In this document: positions 1 to 4,550 of the stretch, piece after piece
Layout of the letters: each line of letters opens with the position of its first letter
Numbering within the stretch: position 1 is the first letter of the stretch
Assembly (NCBI GenBank): GCA_009699765.1
Contig: WLNN01000095.1
Location: 1 to 5,209 of the forward strand
Direction of reading: 5' to 3'
From: Actinomycetota bacterium
Lineage (GTDB): Bacteria > Actinomycetota > Actinomycetes > Nanopelagicales > Nanopelagicaceae
DNA: 5,209 nucleotides
Notes under the pieces: model-generated
Seen by the model: the letters and a program-made list of their open reading frames with translations, nothing else
What the model was told of the DNA's origin: nothing
The model's database searches: none
Position numbers and translations under genes: made by a program

Positions 1-1056
1 AAGCCGATGATTCCTGATCGCTTAACTGGTAAAACTGTTGCGGTAGTTGGCTCAGGACCTGCAGGACTTGCTGCTGCGCAACAACTCACTCGCGCGGGGC
101 ACACAGTTGCTGTATTCGAGCGCGCAGACAAAATCGGTGGATTGCTTCGTTATGGTATTCCAGAATTTAAGATGGAGAAAAATATTCTTGATCGACGCTT
201 GGCTCAGATGGAGCAAGAGGGAACTCGTTTCCGTCCTGGAGTCTCGGCTGGCGTAGATATCACTGGCGCAGCACTTCGCACGCGATACGACGCTGTCTTG
301 CTGGCGGTAGGAGCAACCCAATGGCGCGACCTTCCAATCAAGGGACGTGACTTAAAGGGTGTTTATCAAGCAATGGAATTTTTGCCATGGGGAAATAAGC
401 AAGCACTTGGTGAAGTAGAAGAACCAGAGATTAACGTTGCCGGAAAGCACGTTGTAATTCTTGGCGGTGGCGATACTGGTGCTGATTGTCTAGGTACATC
501 AGTACGACAAGGTGCGGCCAGTGTTACTCAACTTGAAATCATGGCTCGCCCAACTGAAGAACGCCCTTCTGGTCAGCCTTGGCCTACATACCCAATGATC
601 TTTCGCGTCTCTAGCGCACATGAGGAACTTGATAATCGAATCTTTGGAGTAAGCACAGAAGAATTCCTTGGCGATGAAAATGGAAATCTAAGAGCATTGA
701 AGATTGTTGAAACAAAATTTGTAAATGGAAAGTTTGAATCAGTCCCCGGAACCGAACAGGAACTTCGGGCAGATTTTGCATTTCTTGCTATGGGTTTCAC
801 AGGTCCAGAAAAATCAGCTCTCATCGATCAACTCGAAGTTGAATTAGATGATCGTGGAAATATCAAACGAAATGAAGATTTCCAAACAAATCAAGAAGAT
901 GTTTTCGTAGCAGGAGATGCGGGTCGCGGACAATCACTAATTGTTTGGGCAATTGCCGAAGGTCGTTCTGCTGCAGCTGCACTAGATAGATATTTAATGG
1001 GAGAGACACAACTTCCATCACCGATCGAACCAACAACGCGTCAGATGCTGGTGTAA
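1..1056 (+). CDS. gltD: Glutamate synthase (NADPH) small subunit, 5'-truncated by window edge
   Basis: GltD is the FAD/NADPH subunit of GOGAT. It passes electrons from NADPH to the large subunit GltB, which makes glutamate from glutamine and 2-oxoglutarate in the cytoplasm. The frame is open from base 1 (Lys-Pro before the Met at 7), and the first visible residues lead straight into the FAD-binding fold, so the Met at 7 is internal. About 130 N-terminal residues, including the Fe-S cysteine region, should lie upstream. Counting from that Met: FAD dinucleotide motif GSGPAG at 15-20 with acidic E38 ending the second strand; GGLLRYGIP at 44-52; a second (NADPH) motif GGGDTG at 153-158; a C-terminal FAD-contacting AGDAGRGQSLIVWAIAEG at 302-319. 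The GltD-specific region RPSGQPWPTYPM is also present. It ends 9 bases before pyk. Other members of this flavoprotein family (PreT, SudA types) are less likely given the GQSLIVWAIAEG ending. Confidence 0.95.
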   Translation, partial: KPMIPDRLTGKTVAVVGSGPAGLAAAQQLTRAGHTVAVFERADKIGGLLRYGIPEFKMEKNILDRRLAQMEQEGTRFRPGVSAGVDITGAALRTRYDAVLLAVGATQWRDLPIKGRDLKGVYQAMEFLPWGNKQALGEVEEPEINVAGKHVVILGGGDTGADCLGTSVRQGAASVTQLEIMARPTEERPSGQPWPTYPMIFRVSSAHEELDNRIFGVSTEEFLGDENGNLRALKIVETKFVNGKFESVPGTEQELRADFAFLAMGFTGPEKSALIDQLEVELDDRGNIKRNEDFQTNQEDVFVAGDAGRGQSLIVWAIAEGRSAAAALDRYLMGETQLPSPIEPTTRQMLV

Positions 1057-1065
1057 GGTACTCGC

Positions 1066-2511
1066 ATGCGCCGCGCCAAAATTGTATGCACGATGGGTCC
1101 TGCTGTTGAATCTCCAGAGAAGGTGCGAGAACTCATCGCCGCTGGAATGAATATGGCCCGCCTCAACCTCTCTCATGGATCATATGAAGAGCACCAGGCT
1201 CGCCTAGATGGTGTCCGTGAGGCAGCTAAAGAGGCAGGAAAGGCTGTTGCGATTCTTGTTGATCTACAGGGTCCCAAGATTCGTTTAGCTCGATTTGAAA
1301 ACGGCCCACATGATTTGGCGCGCGGAGATATTTTCACAATTACAACTGATGAGGTACCCGGTACCAAAGATCGCGTAGGCACGACTTATAAGGGATTGCC
1401 CGGAGATTGCAAGCCTGGTGACTACATCATGATTGATGATGGAAAAGTTACAGTTCAGGTCGTTGAAGTTAAGGGAAATGATGTAATCACAAAGTGCATC
1501 GAGCCAGGAGCCGTCAGCAACAACAAGGGTATCAACCTTCCAGGAGTTGCAGTCTCTGTTCCAGCAATGTCTGAAAAAGATGCAGATGATTTACGTTGGG
1601 GGCTACGTGCGGGTGCGGATTTCATCGCGCTCTCATTTGTAAGAAATGCTGCAGATATTAAGGATGTTCATGCAATTATGGATGAGGTCGGAATTCGTAT
1701 TCCAGTAATTGCAAAGATTGAAAAGCCGCAAGCAGTCGCAAATCTTCAAGAGATCGTAGATGCATTCGATGGCATCATGGTTGCTCGCGGCGATCTCGGC
1801 GTTGAAATGCCTATTGAAGATGTACCGATGGTTCAAAAGCGTTGCATCGAACTCTCACGTGATGCTGCAAAACCAGTTATCGTCGCAACTCAAATGCTTG
1901 ATTCAATGATTACAAATTCACGTCCAACACGTGCTGAAGCTACTGACTGTGCAAACGCAGTTCTAGATGGTGCAGATGCACTTATGCTCTCAGGTGAAAC
2001 GTCGGTCGGTGACTTTGCAATTGAAGCGGTGCGAACAATGGCTCGCATCATCGAACGTACAGAAGAGCAGGGCCTTGATCGAATTCGTCCACTAACTCAC
2101 GCTCCTCGCACTAAAGGCGGCGCTGTTACTAAGGCTGCGGCAGAAGTTGGCCAAGTTCTCAACGCGAAATACCTAGTTACCTTCACGCAATCAGGTGACT
2201 CTGCACGCCGAATTTCACGATTACGTTCTTACATTCCTATTCTTGCGATCACTCCAGAAGTCGGTACCTATAACCGACTAGCTCTCTCTTGGGGAATCGA
2301 ACCAATTATTTTCCCAATGGTTAAGCACACCGATGACATGGTTCTCGCAGCAGATAAATTGTTAATTGATACAGAAAGAGCCGAGCAGGGGGAGTTAGTG
2401 ATGATCATCGCTGGCGCGCCTCCAGGAATTCCTGGCTCAACCAACGCCATGCGAGTACATAAGGTGGGAGATGCTGTTAATGGCATCGTGCCCGCTTATA
2501 AAACCTCTTAA
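1066..2511 (+). CDS. pyk: Pyruvate kinase
   Basis: Pyruvate kinase transfers phosphate from phosphoenolpyruvate to ADP, giving pyruvate and ATP in the last step of glycolysis; it normally acts as a cytoplasmic tetramer. At 481 residues it is of usual bacterial length. The N-terminal KIVCTMGPA (5-13) is followed by NMARLNLSHG (29-38), with the substrate and cation residues R32, N34 and S36. DLQGPKIR (66-73) opens the B domain. The family signature IPVIAKIEKPQAV contains catalytic K217 and metal ligand E219; D243 lies in ARGDLG and T275 in ATQML. The C domain carries the phosphate-loop-like TQSGDSARR typical of the effector site. Lys71 sits where potassium-dependent enzymes have Glu. The ATG at 1066 gives the canonical start; only a weak AAGG (1055-1058), overlapping the gltD stop, is available as ribosome-binding site. 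Read-through from gltD is likely. No hairpin terminator is visible after the stop. Confidence 0.98.
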   Translation: MRRAKIVCTMGPAVESPEKVRELIAAGMNMARLNLSHGSYEEHQARLDGVREAAKEAGKAVAILVDLQGPKIRLARFENGPHDLARGDIFTITTDEVPGTKDRVGTTYKGLPGDCKPGDYIMIDDGKVTVQVVEVKGNDVITKCIEPGAVSNNKGINLPGVAVSVPAMSEKDADDLRWGLRAGADFIALSFVRNAADIKDVHAIMDEVGIRIPVIAKIEKPQAVANLQEIVDAFDGIMVARGDLGVEMPIEDVPMVQKRCIELSRDAAKPVIVATQMLDSMITNSRPTRAEATDCANAVLDGADALMLSGETSVGDFAIEAVRTMARIIERTEEQGLDRIRPLTHAPRTKGGAVTKAAAEVGQVLNAKYLVTFTQSGDSARRISRLRSYIPILAITPEVGTYNRLALSWGIEPIIFPMVKHTDDMVLAADKLLIDTERAEQGELVMIIAGAPPGIPGSTNAMRVHKVGDAVNGIVPAYKTS

Positions 2512-2519
2512 GGTAGGCA

Positions 2520-2549
2520 TTAAATAGCCACGCTCTCATCAGGTAGGAT
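2520..2549 (+). promoter_or_regulatory. Candidate promoter for the tRNA-pdtaR unit
   Basis: TAGGAT at 2544-2549 is a good actinobacterial -10 (TAnnnT). A weak -35-like TTAAAT lies at 2520-2525, with an 18-base spacer. Transcription would start near 2556, leaving a leader of about 6 bases before the tRNA at 2562, which is normal for a bacterial tRNA gene. The -35 is poor, so the assignment rests on the -10 and its position in the only spacer between pyk and the tRNA. Confidence 0.45.
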
Positions 2550-2561
2550 TATCGGCAGCAA

Positions 2562-2634
2562 GCCTCGGTACTCCAACGGTAGAGAGGGCAGTCTCAAACA
2601 CTGCATAGTGTCGGTTCGAATCCGACTCGAGGCA
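2562..2634 (+). tRNA. tRNA-Leu (anticodon CAA), short variable loop
   Basis: The 73-nt cloverleaf folds completely. The acceptor arm GCCTCGG / TCGAGGC has 7 pairs (one G-U) with discriminator A. The D stem CTC/GAG has 3 pairs and a loop containing GG. The anticodon stem GCAGT/ACTGC has 5 perfect pairs with loop CTCAAAC, giving anticodon CAA at 2595-2597 (codon UUG, Leu). The variable loop is only ATAGT, and the T stem GTCGG/CCGAC has 5 perfect pairs with loop TTCGAAT. CCA is not encoded. The 3-pair D stem followed by the GGTAGA-type loop and the A discriminator are tRNA-Leu traits. However, bacterial tRNA-Leu normally has a long class II variable arm of 10 or more bases, and this one has five. 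It may be a derived functional tRNA-Leu or a tRNA-like leader of pdtaR. The fold is certain; the charging identity is inferred from the anticodon. Confidence 0.88.
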
Positions 2635-2635
2635 C
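2629..2635 (+). promoter_or_regulatory. SD-like GAGG buried in the tRNA acceptor stem
   Basis: The only Shine-Dalgarno-like element before the pdtaR ATG is GAGG at 2629-2632. It lies in the 3' strand of the tRNA acceptor helix and just 3 bases from the start codon. It would be base-paired in the folded tRNA and removed by 3' processing after 2634, which would leave an mRNA beginning C-AUG. Translation of pdtaR is therefore probably leaderless or nearly so. This is inferred from position only. Confidence 0.35.
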
Positions 2636-3220
2636 ATGTCAGATAAATCGGTAAGGATCCTTGTCGCAGAGGATGAAGCCCTTATTCGGATGGACCTTGT
2701 CGAAATGTTGCGCGAAGCGGGCTATGAAGTTGTAGCAGAGGCGACAAATGGCGAAGAAGCTATTGCACTGGCAAACGAACACAAACCCGATCTCTGCATA
2801 CTTGATGTAAAGATGCCCGTTCTTGACGGAATTTCGGCGGCCGAGAAAATTATCTCAATCGCGCCTGTATTAATGCTCACGGCATTTAGCCAGCGCGAAC
2901 TCGTCGAACGTGCCCGAGATGCTGGCGTTATGGCTTACGTTGTTAAACCGTTTTCAATTAGCGATTTAGTACCGGCAATCGAGATTGCAATGAGTCGCCA
3001 CGTTCAGATGAAATCTTTGGCGGAAGAAGTTGCCGACCTGCACGAGCGACTTGAAACAAGAAAGATCATCGATCGAGCCAAGGGAATTTTAATGAAAGCC
3101 CTCAACCTCTCAGAGCCTGAGGCTTTCTCCTGGATCCAGCGGGCCGCTATGGATAGGCGTCTAACTATGAAAGAAGTGGCGCAGGCTGTCATCTCTCCTG
3201 AAGCGGCCCTCGACAGGTAA
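2636..3220 (+). CDS. pdtaR: ANTAR-domain response regulator, PdtaR-like
   Basis: This is a cytoplasmic response regulator that, by family knowledge, binds RNA stem-loops once phosphorylated by a PdtaS-type histidine kinase and acts on transcription termination or translation. The 194 residues form two domains. The receiver (about 6-117) has the acidic pocket E12/D13, phospho-acceptor D57 in LDVKMP, T82 in LTAFS and K104 in the KPFS motif. A helical linker follows (about 120-135). The C-terminal ANTAR domain (about 135-188) contains LETRKIIDRAKGILM and AFSWIQRAAMDRRLTMKEVA. The similarity I recall to Mycobacterium tuberculosis PdtaR (Rv1626) is high along the whole length, although the loop before LTAF looks two residues shorter here. 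The ATG at 2636 is the only start that gives a complete receiver; it lies one base after the tRNA and has no free ribosome-binding site. No kinase gene is in view. The downstream neighbours are branched-chain amino-acid transport genes. Confidence 0.95.
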   Translation: MSDKSVRILVAEDEALIRMDLVEMLREAGYEVVAEATNGEEAIALANEHKPDLCILDVKMPVLDGISAAEKIISIAPVLMLTAFSQRELVERARDAGVMAYVVKPFSISDLVPAIEIAMSRHVQMKSLAEEVADLHERLETRKIIDRAKGILMKALNLSEPEAFSWIQRAAMDRRLTMKEVAQAVISPEAALDR

Positions 3221-3234
3221 TTTCGCTTAAATTT

Positions 3235-3250
3235 GTAACCAAAAAGTAAC
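3235..3250 (+). promoter_or_regulatory. GTAAC-N6-GTAAC direct repeat, GlnR-like half-operator
   Basis: GTAAC at 3235-3239 and 3246-3250 are separated by six bases, an 11-bp period. This matches the paired-box spacing known for actinobacterial GlnR sites (gTnAC-n6-GaAAC) and more generally for OmpR-family regulators. It lies about 30 bases upstream of the candidate livK -35, a reasonable place for an activator of amino-acid uptake. Only one box pair is clear; the next register (AGCAC at 3257) is weak. A PhoP site is a less good alternative. Confidence 0.4.
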
Positions 3251-3262
3251 CTCAAAAGCACA

Positions 3263-3280
3263 CTTTTCGCCCTTTTCGCC
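3263..3280 (+). repeat. Perfect 9-bp tandem repeat upstream of livK
   Basis: CTTTTCGCC occurs twice head to tail (3263-3271 and 3272-3280), directly abutting the candidate -35 of livK. It could be a protein-binding site or a simple slippage product; nothing else identifies it. Confidence 0.6.
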
Positions 3281-3310
3281 TTGTCTGGACTCACCCCCGC
3301 CCACTACCCT
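3281..3310 (+). promoter_or_regulatory. Candidate livK promoter
   Basis: TTGTCT (3281-3286) resembles a -35 and TACCCT (3305-3310) fits the actinobacterial TAnnnT -10, with an 18-base spacer. The start would fall near 3317, leaving a leader of about 36 bases that includes the livK ribosome-binding site. Both boxes are imperfect and part of the element overlaps the C-rich tract. Confidence 0.4.
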
Positions 3311-3327
3311 TCAACCCTCCCTGTCCC
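3294..3327 (-). other. G-quadruplex-capable tract in the livK promoter/leader
   Basis: The + strand has six runs of three or more C (3294-3298, 3300-3302, 3307-3309, 3315-3317, 3319-3321, 3325-3327) separated by 1, 4, 5, 1 and 3 bases. The minus strand, which is the template for livK, therefore meets the standard four-run G3+/N1-7 quadruplex rule with two runs to spare. The + strand is conversely i-motif-like. The pattern is seen directly; folding and any regulatory role are inference. Confidence 0.5.
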
Positions 3328-3338
3328 GGGATATAAAC

Positions 3339-3346
3339 AGGAAAGG
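3339..3346 (+). promoter_or_regulatory. Ribosome-binding site of livK
   Basis: AGGAAAGG ends 6 bases before the ATG at 3353. It fixes that start over the in-frame TTG at 3281, which has no ribosome-binding site and would put a non-signal leader in front of the signal peptide. Confidence 0.85.
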
Positions 3347-3352
3347 CTCCAC

Positions 3353-4465
3353 ATGAAGAAGATTATTTCTCTTGCTGCAGCTAGTGCATTGCTTGTTGGC
3401 GTAACAGTTGCTGTTGCTCCTTCTGCTTTCGCTACATGCGCAGGAAACCCAAAGATCTATTTCCAAGGTGCACAGACAGGCCCATACGCTGAAACAGGTA
3501 TCAACGAGGCTAACGGTGTCATCCTTGCAATCGAGAAGTACAACAAGACAGCTAAGGTCAAGGTTGATTACGATGTAATCGATACACAGGCATCAGGTGC
3601 TCAGTCACCAGCTCTTGCATCAAAGGTTGTTGACGACGAGTGCGCAATCGCTGTTGTCGGCGGTATGTACTCAGGCGAGACTCTCGCTGCTGTCCCAATC
3701 TATGAAGGCGGTAAGGTTCCTGTTGTTTCACCATCAGCAACTAACCCAGCTCTCACAAACAAGTCACCTTACTTCCACCGTGTCGTAGGTTCTGACCTTG
3801 TACAGGGCCCAGCACTTGCTCAGATCGCAATCGGTCTCAAGTCAAAGCTCTTCGTTGTTGATGACGCGACACCATACGGTAAGGGTCTTGCAACAATCGT
3901 AAAGAAGAATGCTTCTAAGATCGTTGTTGGAACAGACGGAGTTACAGAAGGAACAACAAACTTCTCATCTGTTGTAGCAAAGGTTAAGGCTTCAAAGGCA
4001 ACTGCAGTCTTCTACGGCGGTTACTACCCAGAAGCAGCTATCTTCATCAAGGCACTTCGCGACAATCCTGCAACTGCAAAGGTTGCATTCATCGCAGGTG
4101 ACGGTGTTCTCGATGGTGAGTACATCAAGTTGGCTAAGAAGAACTCTGAAGGTTCATACCTCACAGCTCCAGGACAGCCAATGGAGAAGGTAGCTCCAGC
4201 ACTTGCTAAGGAGTACAAGACACGTTTCGGTCGCGTACACGGTCTCTACACACTTGAGGCTTACAACGCAGCTTATGTACTCCTTCAGGGTATCAAGGCT
4301 GGTAAGACAACACGTGATGCACTCAATACATGGCTCAGCGAAGCTGTAGTCACTGTTAACGGTACAAAGATCTCATTCTCTGCAACTGGAGATCCTGACA
4401 ATATCGTCATGAACCAGTACACAATCAAGAATGGACAAATGGTCTGGGTTAAGCGCCTTTCATAA
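3353..4465 (+). CDS. livK: Branched-chain amino-acid ABC transporter substrate-binding protein
   Basis: LivK is the extracytoplasmic binding protein that captures leucine, isoleucine, valine or related amino acids and delivers them to the LivHM permease. The 370 residues begin with a classic signal peptide: MKK, a hydrophobic core to about residue 22, then PSAFA with a signal peptidase I site after A27. The mature part has the periplasmic-binding-protein (Peripla_BP_6) fold. Visible family signatures are VSPSATNPALT (125-135, the ligand alpha-carboxylate loop), YFHRVVGSDLVQGPALA, DDATPYGKGLA, the TTNFSSVVAKVKA segment and YGGYYPEA, the last being particularly LivK-like. Cys29 and Cys97 are the only cysteines and could form a disulfide. 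FATC around Cys29 is a poor lipobox, so lipid anchoring is doubtful. Codon use is very biased (lysine apparently always AAG, threonine mostly ACA), unlike its neighbours, which suggests high expression. Exact ligand preference cannot be read from sequence. Confidence 0.93.
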   Translation: MKKIISLAAASALLVGVTVAVAPSAFATCAGNPKIYFQGAQTGPYAETGINEANGVILAIEKYNKTAKVKVDYDVIDTQASGAQSPALASKVVDDECAIAVVGGMYSGETLAAVPIYEGGKVPVVSPSATNPALTNKSPYFHRVVGSDLVQGPALAQIAIGLKSKLFVVDDATPYGKGLATIVKKNASKIVVGTDGVTEGTTNFSSVVAKVKASKATAVFYGGYYPEAAIFIKALRDNPATAKVAFIAGDGVLDGEYIKLAKKNSEGSYLTAPGQPMEKVAPALAKEYKTRFGRVHGLYTLEAYNAAYVLLQGIKAGKTTRDALNTWLSEAVVTVNGTKISFSATGDPDNIVMNQYTIKNGQMVWVKRLS

Positions 4466-4487
4466 GGACTAGCTCTACCTCGTTATC

Positions 4488-4531
4488 AATCAGGTGGCAG
4501 GAGAATCATTCGATTCTTCTGCCACCTGATT
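4488..4531 (+). terminator. Strong intercistronic stem-loop between livK and livH (partial terminator or mRNA stabiliser)
   Basis: A 20-bp stem (4488-4507 with 4512-4531) carries a single G-U pair and closes on the tetraloop ATTC. It begins 22 bases after the livK stop. No T-run follows the 3' arm (ATCAATTAAAGG), so it is not a canonical intrinsic terminator. Such hairpins after a binding-protein gene commonly protect the upstream message or reduce read-through, giving much more binding protein than permease. The palindrome is certain; its role is inferred. Confidence 0.6.
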
Positions 4532-4539
4532 ATCAATTA

Positions 4540-4546
4540 AAGGAAG
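4540..4546 (+). promoter_or_regulatory. Ribosome-binding site of livH
   Basis: AAGGAAG lies 4 bases before GTG at 4551. It supports the GTG start, since no ATG occurs near the beginning of the LivH homology. Confidence 0.75.
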
Positions 4547-4550
4547 TTCC

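Noticed and set aside
1353..1365. Double GGTACC palindrome
   Set aside because: Inside pyk coding for Val-Pro-Gly-Thr; explained by codon choice, with no sign of function.
3254..3267. AAAAG / CTTTT hairpin after pdtaR as a terminator
   Set aside because: Only five pairs, four of them A-T, with no T-run directly after; too weak to call.
3332..3337. TATAAA as the livK -10
   Set aside because: Transcription would start inside or after the ribosome-binding site at 3339-3346, leaving an 8-base leader without it.
3281..3352. In-frame upstream TTG start for livK adding 24 residues
   Set aside because: No SD precedes it, the added peptide comes from the C-rich leader, and the strong AGGAAAGG and signal peptide both fix the start at 3353.
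3445..4465. Alternative-frame open reading frames inside livK on both strands
   Set aside because: They are by-products of the biased codon use of livK and show low-complexity Gln/Leu-rich translations.
4507..4512. Loop of the livK-livH hairpin as an ANTAR (PdtaR) target hexaloop
   Set aside because: Opening the last pair gives CATTCG, which lacks the conserved A1 and G4 of ANTAR hexaloops, and no second paired hairpin is present.
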